From the NCBI GenBank assembly GCA_050184585.1, contig JBFXAF010000002.1:1-64000 (forward strand): a DNA stretch of 64,000 nt, read 5' to 3'. The translations under genes were made by a program, and so were the position numbers. Below the pieces are notes generated by a model. That model made no database searches. It saw only the letters and a program-made list of their open reading frames with translations, and was not told where the DNA came from. The number at the start of each line of letters is the position of its first letter. Positions within the stretch are counted from its first letter, which is position 1. Positions 1-8,019 of the stretch are shown here, in pieces. The DNA comes from JBFXAF01 sp050184585. GTDB taxonomy: Bacteria; Pseudomonadota; Alphaproteobacteria; Rhizobiales; Rhizobiaceae.

Positions 1-1492
1 CGCCAGAAGCGACCTCCAGCGTGCCGGCGTCGACAGTGGTGGTGCCCACATAGGTGTTCGCGCCGGCCAGCACGGTCTTGCCCGCGCCGCTCTTCACCAC
101 CTTGCCGCCCGCCGAGGGATCGCCGCCAACCCCGTCGCCGTTGCCGTCATCGTTGCCGAAATCGTCGGCGATCGAATCGTTGATGATCTGCGTCTCGCCA
201 GCGTCCGGCGAAAACTCCACCGTCGCGTTCTGCAGGAAGATGCCCTCGCCGCGCGCGTCGCCAGCCGCGCCGTCGACGGGCGTGAGGGCGAAGGGATTCG
301 CGCCGGAGCCGCCCGCGCCGCCGGCAACCGCACCGGCGCCCATCGTGCCCGAACCCTTGAGGATCAGCGTGCCCCCGTTCATGACGAAGACCGCGCCGCC
401 GAAGCCTGCGCCGCCGCCGCCGCCGCCGGCGGAGGCGGCGCCGATGCTGACCGAACTGCCGCCGTCGCCCGCCCCAAAGCCCCCGCTGCCGCCCGGCGTG
501 CCGGTCGCTAGCGCCAACACGCTGCCCCCTCCACCGCCGCCGAAGCCGCCGTCCCCGGGCGCGGCGGCTTCCAATGTGGTGCCACCCGCGCCTCCTCCAC
601 CGCCGCCGAAGCCGCCGTCCCCGCCCACGAAATCCGTGGCCGTACCAACAGCAGATGAACCGCCACCACCCCCTCCTCCGCCAAAGCCGCCGTCGCCCCC
701 GGCGCCTGCGCCGCCGCCGCTGCTGCCGGTGCCGCCGCCGCCGGACAACTCCCCGCCGTCGCCGCCGTCACTCCCGGCGACACCGCCCGCGCCGCCATTG
801 GGCCCGCCGCCGTCGGCGCCGTCATCGCCGGTGGACGTCCCGCCGTCCTCGAACGCGCCGCCGCCACCATGGCCGCCATTGTCGTCCGGTACCCCGATGG
901 ACCCTCCGTCGCCGCCCAGTCCGCCGCCGCCGGCCCCGTTGATGGCGCCACCGCCGAAACTCCCTCCGGCGCCACCCTGCGCGGCGTTGCCGGCGAAGCT
1001 CACCATCCCGACCGTCACGGTGGCGCCCGAGCGTACGAACAGCGCGCCTCCCGCGCCCATGCCGCCGCCGCCCGGACCGGTGTCGGAGCCGCCGTCGCCG
1101 CCCTTGGCGAAGCCATCGTCGAGTCCGCCATTGATGATCTCCACCGCGCCGGCATTGGCGAAGAAGATGCGCGTCGCATCCCCGCCCGAGATCGTGTGGG
1201 TGCCGAGGTCGATCGTGAGATTGTCCGCAGCGTCGTCGCCGAGTTCGGGCAGGAATCGCTTGCCGCTGGCGTTGGGCGTCAGCGTCGAGAGGTCGATGTC
1301 GGCGGTCAGCGTGATCGTGTTGAGCGCATCGCCGTTGCCGTTCGCGGCAGAGATCGCCGCCGCGAGGTCATCGGCGGTGCCGACGGAGAAGTTCGCCGCA
1401 TGGGCGGCCGGGCCGGCCGCCAGTCCAGTCAGCGCCGTGGCTCCCAGCAAGACCATATGGCGCAGACGACGGCAACGAAGTGTCGCAGGCAT
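1..1492 (-). CDS. Autotransporter/adhesin, N-terminal part (runs off the window)
   Basis: This minus-strand reading frame stays open to base 1, so only about the first 497 residues are visible. Translation from ATG 1492 gives a classical signal peptide (residues 1-32, ending in AHA-A) and is preceded by a G-rich ribosome binding site (GGGGGGTGGT). An internal ATG at 1456 is an alternative start. The mature protein begins with a parallel beta-helix-like stretch, then has a very glycine-rich region at about residues 120-365 with repeated GDGGFGGGGGGG-type units. At the window edge the phrase NTYVGTTTVDAGTLEVASG is typical of autotransporter-associated beta-strand repeats. By family this should be an outer-membrane autotransporter with its barrel beyond the window. 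It follows another autotransporter gene in the same direction after about 250 bp. The host of the barrel cannot be seen. Confidence 0.8.
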   Translation of the reverse strand, partial: MPATLRCRRLRHMVLLGATALTGLAAGPAAHAANFSVGTADDLAAAISAANGNGDALNTITLTADIDLSTLTPNASGKRFLPELGDDAADNLTIDLGTHTISGGDATRIFFANAGAVEIINGGLDDGFAKGGDGGSDTGPGGGGMGAGGALFVRSGATVTVGMVSFAGNAAQGGAGGSFGGGAINGAGGGGLGGDGGSIGVPDDNGGHGGGGAFEDGGTSTGDDGADGGGPNGGAGGVAGSDGGDGGELSGGGGTGSSGGGAGAGGDGGFGGGGGGGGSSAVGTATDFVGGDGGFGGGGGGAGGTTLEAAAPGDGGFGGGGGGSVLALATGTPGGSGGFGAGDGGSSVSIGAASAGGGGGGAGFGGAVFVMNGGTLILKGSGTMGAGAVAGGAGGSGANPFALTPVDGAAGDARGEGIFLQNATVEFSPDAGETQIINDSIADDFGNDDGNGDGVGGDPSAGGKVVKSGAGKTVLAGANTYVGTTTVDAGTLEVASG

Positions 1493-1742
1493 ACCACCCC
1501 CCGAGTTACCGCATCGTCGGAGGTACGACACCCGAAGGTGGCTGCCGGCGCAACCACCAATGGTACCTGCGGGCGAAGACTGCCGGTCATATTCCGTTAA
1601 CCTGTTGCTGGGTGGCAACAGGTCGCGGGTGGCAAAGATCTGCCTATGCACACGTGGTCAGCCCTGCCGGTCCCCAAGACTGGCCGCACTGGAGACAAAG
1701 ATCGTCAGCTCGCGACCTCGCCTTAGAGTCGGGGGAGCGCCC

Positions 1743-4700
1743 CTACCAGCTGAACCCGACCTTGGCCTGCGCGCCGAAGCTGGTGACGTTCTTCGAGAAC
1801 TCGCCGGTTGCCGTGAGTTTGGCCGTGACGTTGCCGAAGGCGGCCTCGACGCCGGCCTCGAGCAGCGCGGCATGCCTTGCCGGCTGCGCCCCGTTGATGG
1901 TGAAGCTGGCGCCGGGCAGCGCCTGGAAGGCCGCGGTGACGGTGCGGGCGCTGTCGGCGTTCCACACCCAGGCGGCCCGGCCGGTCAGCCTGGCGTTGGA
2001 GCCGAGCGTGATGGCCGTGCGCGCGCCGAGTTCGGTGCGGATCGCCGTCTCGGTCTGCGAGGCGTAGGCGAGCGCGAAGGGACCGCCCAGCGCCGAGGTT
2101 TCCGTGTAGCCCGGCAGGCGATAGGCGGTGGCTTCGGCGGCCGCGAACGGGGTCAGCGCCACGCCGCCGAGGTTCAACCGGTAGCCGGCTTCGAGCCGGC
2201 CCCCGAAAGTCTGCGCGCCGAAGCGTGCCGAGAGCGTGTCGCCGGGCACGGCGCGGCTGGTGCGCGTGGCGTGATAGCCATAGGCGAGCGCGGCCGAGAC
2301 GTAGCCGTCGCCGAAATATCCGGTGCCGTGGAGGCCCGCATTGAAGCTGGTGGCGTTGCCCGAGCCCAGCCCGCCGGCGAGCGAGAAGGATGTGCCCGCG
2401 CCGCCGAGCGCAAGGCCGATCCTGCCGCCGTCGAAGTTGCGGGTGATGCCGGACGCGAGGCCCCAGGTGCGGGCGGAAAAATCGGCCGAGCCGATGACCG
2501 TCGCGTCGCCCTCGACCTTCTCCCCGCCACCATAGGCCGCGCCCCACAGATGCCAGCGCGTGGCGAACGCGTTGTCCACCGCATGCGACGAGGATAGCGC
2601 AAGGGCGTCGTCCGATGCATAGCCGAGCGGAGCGCTGGCCACGCCAGCGCCACCGGTGCCGGACGTCGCGATCACCTCGAGAAACTGGTTCGAGGCATCG
2701 AAGCCCGCCCCCATCGCTCCGATCGCGATCTCGCCCGACACCTGCGTCAGTTGCCAGGGCAGCAGGCCGACGAAGGCGCCGGGGATGCCGTTGTTGGCGT
2801 CGAAGTAGCCGTTTATCGAATTCGCCACCGCCCGCTGGTTCCGGTTGAGATCGAGCGAAGGCGACTGCGAATAGATCGTCTCGATCACCAGGTAGGCGTT
2901 GTTGGCGTCGTAAGCGAGGCTCTGCTCCATGCCGAACGGCGCCGTGCCCGACAGCCCAGCAAACTCCGTCCCGCCCAACCCGCCCTCGGCGTTGAGGATG
3001 ACGTACTCCTTGTCGACATAGGCGCCGGGAACGAAAACGGTCGCCACCGTCGCACCGGACAGGTCTGCGTCGCCCGGTCCGACCAGCCCCGCCACCACGT
3101 TGGTGCGGTCGGCGTCCGTCGGCGACACCTCCACCGCGTAGGTCGAGCCAGCCGCGAAGGTCAAATTGTCCCTAACCGTCAGCGTGCCGATCGAATTGCC
3201 TGGCGCCAGCGTGCCGCCCGCGCCGATCGTCGTCGCGTTGACCGTGCCGACGCCGCCGAGAAAGCCGCCGTCGACGGCGACGATGCCGGCCGTGCCGTTG
3301 ACCACGAAGCCGCCGGCGGTGACCGTCGTCGTCGACACGATCGAACCGCCCGCCGCGATCTCCAGTATGCCGCCGCTGACGGTCGTCGGACCGACATAGG
3401 TGTTGACGCTGGAGAGCGTCTGGTGCCCGCCGCCCGCCTTCACCAGCGACATGGGGAAGCCCGACAGCGCGCCGTCCTGGATCACGCCACCGAACTCGGC
3501 GTCCTGCGCGCCCGCTATGGTGAGCGTCATCAGATCGCCGTCGATGATCCCTTCTCCAGAGAGCGATCCGATCGTCTCGTTGCCGTGCACGACAACCAGC
3601 GCGCCAGCCGCGATCCTGAGTTCGGACGCGTCGGGGATGGGGTTGCCCGCGTTCAGCGCATCCAGCCGGCCGGCGCGGACGTGGGTCACGCCCTGGTAGG
3701 TGTTGTTGCCGCGCAGCGCGACGGAACCTTCGGTGATCAGGCCGCCGACGCCGCTGATGTCGCCGCGGATGTCGATCGAGCCGGGATCGGCGATCACCGT
3801 CCCGCCGCCCGCGCCGAGCACGATGTCGTGCATCAGGTCGTCGCCGCCGAAGCTCGTCTTCGAGAGTGTGCCATTGTCCAGCGTGATGCCGCCGGCGACC
3901 GCGCCGAGGTTTTCGACGTCCGTGAAGGTCACCATTCCGCCAAGCACATGCAGCCCGCCGGCGAAGGTGTTGTCTCCGCGCAGGCCCAGCGATCCGGTGC
4001 CCAGCTTGGTCAGGCCGCCGGGACCCTCGAGGTCCACGTCGATGCCGCCGAAGAAGCCCTGCGTGTCGATGAACGCCCCGCCCGCCAGGAAATCGACCTC
4101 GCCGTCGACGAAGCCGCTGAACAGCGTGGCCTGGTTGCCGGTGAGGCGCAGGATGCCGCCGTCGAAATCCATGTCTGGAATGCCGGCCCCGGCGCTCACC
4201 TGGGAGGTCTCCAGCACGCCGCGCGCGCCGGCCGTGCCCTCGAGCCGCAAGGTACCTGTCGACACGGCGTCTGACGCGACCGTCACGCCGTTGGCGGCCG
4301 TCATCCTTGCGCCATCGGCGATGGTCAGACGTCCGATGCCGATATTGGCGACGACGGCGGTGTTCGCGTTGTGCCATTCGGTTCCGGCGCCGGTTACCGT
4401 GACGGTGCCGTCGGCGAGCATCTGCCGGCCGATCACCAGTTCGTTGACTGACACGGACGCGCCGGCTTCGACGGTCATCACACCGATGGACCCCGTACCA
4501 CTGCCGACGTTCACACGGGAAAGTTGCGGCGCGGACGTCGATCCGGTGAGCGACGTGCCTATTCCCGTCAACAGGACGGTTCCGCGCGAGCCGCCGAATT
4601 CGCCGACCTCGAAATTGGCGGTTCCCGGGTTGCTCAGGATAACCTGCCCGCCGCCCGATACGGTCAGGATCCCTTCGCTGTTGCTGTTGTTGCCCACGGA

Positions 4701-5345
4701 GATTCGCGTGGCCGTCCAGTTCGTGCCCGATCCGTCGACGAGAACCTCGCCGAACGCTTGCGAGATGGCTCCGATCTGCACCTCCCCGGAGACCATCGTG
4801 GAGCCGTCGAGGATGTTGAGAAGGCCCGTGCCGAAGGTCGAGCGCCCCACCTGGACATGGGAGCCGTTCCAGGTGCTGCCGCCGGTGATCGTCAAGGTGC
4901 TGTCGCCTGCGATCGCCTGCATGCCGACTGTCGTGAAGCCGTTCAACGTGACCGTGGCTCCGCCGGTCACCGTCAGATGACCGTTGTCGTCGGCAAGCGG
5001 GACGCCTGCTCCGCCGATCTGGACTTCGTCCACTTCGGCAGAACCGCCATTGATGACCGTCGGAGCCGCCACGCCCGCTGCTATGCGCGCGGTGTTCCCG
5101 AGCGCCGGTTCGACGCCGGACGACCAGTTGCCGCCGTCGAACCAGTCGTCTGTCGTCCCGATCCAGTCGACTGTCTGAGCAATCGCGGGCGCGGCGCCTG
5201 CGGCGACCGCGAGCGCGACGATCGAAGCGCCCGCCGCGAGGCCGCGCAAACGCCGGCCCGCCGCTCGGGTGCCGGCAGTCGTTGATGGGCGCGAACTGTC
5301 GCCCGCCCGGACCGGTGCGGTCCGCACGCTCGTCGGCTTGGTCAT
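1743..5345 (-). CDS. Autotransporter outer-membrane beta-barrel protein
   Basis: A complete 1200-residue autotransporter. The frame is open further upstream, but ATG 5345 starts a protein with a long signal peptide (basic residues 1-33, hydrophobic core, cleavage near AIA-QTVDW), so I chose it. The passenger, about residues 45-900, is built of beta-helical repeats of the type T-x-G-x-L-x-V, including NTYVGPTTVSGGILEIAAGG. A linker (residues about 880-930) leads to a C-terminal barrel of about 270 residues ending in the aromatic motif AKVGFSW, the usual signal for insertion by the Bam complex. The passenger ligand or function cannot be told. The gene is divergent from the AraC-family regulator at 5525 and upstream of a second autotransporter in the same direction, which suggests a surface-protein locus. 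Confidence 0.9.
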   Translation of the reverse strand: MTKPTSVRTAPVRAGDSSRPSTTAGTRAAGRRLRGLAAGASIVALAVAAGAAPAIAQTVDWIGTTDDWFDGGNWSSGVEPALGNTARIAAGVAAPTVINGGSAEVDEVQIGGAGVPLADDNGHLTVTGGATVTLNGFTTVGMQAIAGDSTLTITGGSTWNGSHVQVGRSTFGTGLLNILDGSTMVSGEVQIGAISQAFGEVLVDGSGTNWTATRISVGNNSNSEGILTVSGGGQVILSNPGTANFEVGEFGGSRGTVLLTGIGTSLTGSTSAPQLSRVNVGSGTGSIGVMTVEAGASVSVNELVIGRQMLADGTVTVTGAGTEWHNANTAVVANIGIGRLTIADGARMTAANGVTVASDAVSTGTLRLEGTAGARGVLETSQVSAGAGIPDMDFDGGILRLTGNQATLFSGFVDGEVDFLAGGAFIDTQGFFGGIDVDLEGPGGLTKLGTGSLGLRGDNTFAGGLHVLGGMVTFTDVENLGAVAGGITLDNGTLSKTSFGGDDLMHDIVLGAGGGTVIADPGSIDIRGDISGVGGLITEGSVALRGNNTYQGVTHVRAGRLDALNAGNPIPDASELRIAAGALVVVHGNETIGSLSGEGIIDGDLMTLTIAGAQDAEFGGVIQDGALSGFPMSLVKAGGGHQTLSSVNTYVGPTTVSGGILEIAAGGSIVSTTTVTAGGFVVNGTAGIVAVDGGFLGGVGTVNATTIGAGGTLAPGNSIGTLTVRDNLTFAAGSTYAVEVSPTDADRTNVVAGLVGPGDADLSGATVATVFVPGAYVDKEYVILNAEGGLGGTEFAGLSGTAPFGMEQSLAYDANNAYLVIETIYSQSPSLDLNRNQRAVANSINGYFDANNGIPGAFVGLLPWQLTQVSGEIAIGAMGAGFDASNQFLEVIATSGTGGAGVASAPLGYASDDALALSSSHAVDNAFATRWHLWGAAYGGGEKVEGDATVIGSADFSARTWGLASGITRNFDGGRIGLALGGAGTSFSLAGGLGSGNATSFNAGLHGTGYFGDGYVSAALAYGYHATRTSRAVPGDTLSARFGAQTFGGRLEAGYRLNLGGVALTPFAAAEATAYRLPGYTETSALGGPFALAYASQTETAIRTELGARTAITLGSNARLTGRAAWVWNADSARTVTAAFQALPGASFTINGAQPARHAALLEAGVEAAFGNVTAKLTATGEFSKNVTSFGAQAKVGFSW

Positions 5346-5524
5346 GCGGATACGCTGTCCCTGTCCTCGAACGCTACTTACGGTGCATGTTTCCACACGC
5401 GGAAGGTGCGGCGGGCTCCCTCGGCCCGATTTGGCGAGACTCGCGCGGCATTTGGCGCGATCGGCACGCTTGCCGTTCGCTGCGCCATGGCAGACTGTGG
5501 AAACCGAGATTGCCGGAGAGATCG

Positions 5525-6601
5525 ATGTCGTCACTCAAGCCGCCGCACCGCGTCGCGATCGTCATCCACGAGGATGTCGCGGCGACCGACTTCACCGGAC
5601 CGATGGAGGCATTCGGGCTGGCCAACTACATTTCCGGCGAACCGCACTACGAGATGCTGACCGTCGCCGAGACCCTGCGCCCTCTGCGGGTCGCGGCCGG
5701 CTATTGCTCGGTGACGCCGACCCACAGCTACGACACGCTCGAAGGGCCCCTTGGCACGCTGCTCGTCGCCGGTGGCCCGGCGGCCGAGGCGATGGCGAAC
5801 GATTCCGCGCTGCAGCGCTTCCTGAGGCGCATCGAGCCGCAAAGCCAGCGCTTCGGCTCGGTCTGCAACGGCAGCTTCATACTCGCCGCGAGCGGCCTGG
5901 CGGACGGCTGCGAGATCGCCACCCACTGGCTCTACGCCGACCGCATCCGGGACCACCATCCCAATGTCAGCGTCAACGCGGACGCGGTCTACGTGACCAG
6001 CGGCAAGGTCTGGTCCTCGGCAGGCATGACGACGGGCATTGACATGGCGCTGGCCATGATCGAGGCGGATCACGGTCGGGCGCTCGCGCTGGAGGTCGCG
6101 CGGCATCTGGTGCTGCCGATGAAGCGCGTCGGCGGGCAGTCGCAGTTCTCCATGCACCTCAAGGCGCAGTTCGCCGAACTGCCGTCGATCGAGCGCGTCC
6201 AGCACCACATCGTTGACAACCCGGCCGGCGACCTCACCGTGAAGTCTCTGGCGGCCGTCGCCGCGATGAGCCAGCGCAACTTTCTCAGGCAGTTCAGGTC
6301 GGCTTCCGGCAGCACGCTCGGCGACTACATCGCGGACGTGCGGCTCCGGCATGCCTGTGCGCTGCTGGAGCGGACCGATTCCGAACTGAAGGTCGTGGCG
6401 AGGGAGGCTGGTCTTGGAACCGACGCAAACATGCGCAAGGTCTTCATGCGCCGCCTGAGCGTCACCCCCTCGCAGTACCGCGCCAGTTTCGACGGACCAC
6501 GGCCGGCCGCGCCTGCCTACGCGCGGGTTGTCAGCCCGGCCCAGCCGCAGAACTGGCTGCATCGGAGCGAGACATCGGGCCAGCGCCGCGGCGCCAACTG
6601 A
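5525..6601 (+). CDS. GlxA family AraC-type transcriptional regulator
   Basis: A 358-residue regulator with an N-terminal DJ-1/PfpI-like domain (residues 8-195) and a C-terminal AraC helix-turn-helix domain (about 225-320). The nucleophile-elbow cysteine of the DJ-1 fold is present in GSVCNGSFIL (Cys114). ATG 5525 has a ribosome binding site GGAGAG six bases upstream, and the conserved PHRVAIVIHED start follows directly. Family members sense small metabolites and control catabolic or stress genes; the ligand is unknown here. It is divergently transcribed from the autotransporter gene ending at 5345, which it could control, but that is inference. The last 40 residues are outside the AraC domain and resemble a short non-coding stretch near 1641-1693. 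Confidence 0.9.
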   Translation: MSSLKPPHRVAIVIHEDVAATDFTGPMEAFGLANYISGEPHYEMLTVAETLRPLRVAAGYCSVTPTHSYDTLEGPLGTLLVAGGPAAEAMANDSALQRFLRRIEPQSQRFGSVCNGSFILAASGLADGCEIATHWLYADRIRDHHPNVSVNADAVYVTSGKVWSSAGMTTGIDMALAMIEADHGRALALEVARHLVLPMKRVGGQSQFSMHLKAQFAELPSIERVQHHIVDNPAGDLTVKSLAAVAAMSQRNFLRQFRSASGSTLGDYIADVRLRHACALLERTDSELKVVAREAGLGTDANMRKVFMRRLSVTPSQYRASFDGPRPAAPAYARVVSPAQPQNWLHRSETSGQRRGAN

Positions 6602-6790
6602 AACCCCGCCGAGGCGCGTCATTGGCGATGAAGGCTTCCCGGCCAACGCACTGAGACCCTGCCGCCACGGCTCTGTTCGGTTTCAGGCGCCAGTCGTTTC
6701 CGGCACACGCCCGTTACCGGCCGTTGCTATCGACGCGACTCGCACGCGGGATTATCGTTCCGCCACGTCATCCTGCCTTGGGGGCTTGCC

Positions 6791-7993
6791 ATGAGCGATT
6801 CGGTTTCCGTCACCACTCACACGTCATGGTTCAGCCGTATCGGCAAGTCGATCACCGGCGTGCTGTTCGGCTTGGTCCTCATCCTGGCGATGATCGCCGC
6901 GCTTTGGTGGAACGAGGGCCGCGCGGTGCAGACCGCACGCTCGCTGACCGAGGGTGCCGGCGCGGTCGTTTCGGTCGCGGCCGACAAGGTCGATCCGACC
7001 TACGAGAACCGGTTGATCCACGTCGTCGGTCCCGTCACCTCCGACAGTGTCCCGTCCGATCCAGATTTCGCCATTGCGCAGGCGGGCGTCAGGCTGGTGC
7101 GCACCGCCGAGATGTACCAGTGGATCGAGGAGAAGAAGACCGAGACCAGGACCAAGGTTGGTGGCGGCGAAGAGACCGTCACCACCTACAGCTATTCCAA
7201 AGGCTGGAAGGACGACTGGCAGGATTCGTCGAAGTTCTACCAGCCCGACGGTCATGGAAACCCGCCGAAGGAGATTGGCGGCAAGGAGATGCAGATCCCG
7301 GAGGGCAAGCTCGTCGCCTTCACCCTGGACACCCCCGTCCTCGACCTGATCGGCGGCGAAAGGAGCCTGCCCATCTCCCCGGACCAGCAGGCCGCGATCG
7401 ACAGCGCCTATCCGGGCACGAAGCGCGTCAGCGTCGCCGACAACCGCATCTATCTCGGCTTCAACCCGACGCAGCCGGCGATCGGCGACTACCGCATCTC
7501 CTACGAATACGCGCCGCTCGGCACCATCAGCGTGATCGGGCGGCAGGCCGGCAGCGGCTTCGCGGCCTACCAGACGCAGGCCGGCGACGCGCTGTTGATG
7601 GTCGACGAAGGCAACGTGGCGGCGGACAAGATGTTCGCCGATGCGCAGGCGGCCAACTCCATCCTCACCTGGGTGCTGCGCGCCGTCTTCATCGTCCTGC
7701 TGGTCATCGCCTTCTCGCTGGTCTTCGCACCGCTCGGCGTCGTCGGCGACGTGATCCCCTTCGTCGGCTCGATCGTGCGATTCGGCACCGGCCTGGTGGC
7801 GCTGCTGCTTGCCATCCTCGTCGGCACGGTGACCATCGGCCTGGCCTGGTTCTGGTATCGGCCGGTGCTGGCGATCATTATCTTCGCCGGCGGCGCGGCG
7901 CTGGCGGCAGGCGTGATCTTCCTCGGCCGCTCGCGTCGCAAGGCCGCCGCCGCAGTCACGCCCGCGCCGGCCGCGCCGGCGCAGGCTGCATAG
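6791..7993 (+). CDS. TMEM43 family membrane protein
   Basis: A 400-residue protein of the TMEM43 (DUF1625) family. It has one N-terminal membrane helix (about residues 18-42), a long extracytoplasmic region (about 45-295) with the family features AEMYQWIEEK and the following Lys/Thr-rich stretch, and three or four C-terminal helices (about 297-380), ending in an Ala/Pro-rich tail. The role of bacterial TMEM43 proteins is not settled; the human relative is an inner nuclear membrane protein. ATG 6791 has a G-rich sequence (GGGGGC) just upstream. It stands alone between the GlxA regulator and the convergent M16 protease. Confidence 0.85.
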   Translation: MSDSVSVTTHTSWFSRIGKSITGVLFGLVLILAMIAALWWNEGRAVQTARSLTEGAGAVVSVAADKVDPTYENRLIHVVGPVTSDSVPSDPDFAIAQAGVRLVRTAEMYQWIEEKKTETRTKVGGGEETVTTYSYSKGWKDDWQDSSKFYQPDGHGNPPKEIGGKEMQIPEGKLVAFTLDTPVLDLIGGERSLPISPDQQAAIDSAYPGTKRVSVADNRIYLGFNPTQPAIGDYRISYEYAPLGTISVIGRQAGSGFAAYQTQAGDALLMVDEGNVAADKMFADAQAANSILTWVLRAVFIVLLVIAFSLVFAPLGVVGDVIPFVGSIVRFGTGLVALLLAILVGTVTIGLAWFWYRPVLAIIIFAGGAALAAGVIFLGRSRRKAAAAVTPAPAAPAQAA

Positions 7994-8019
7994 AGCAATG
8001 TTCGACCCGACGGCGCCGC

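Noticed and set aside
54..2597. Long proline-rich open frame on the plus strand
   Set aside because: It is the reverse reading of the glycine-rich autotransporter and then of the next autotransporter barrel. Both minus-strand proteins have signal peptides and family motifs; the plus-strand frame has none.
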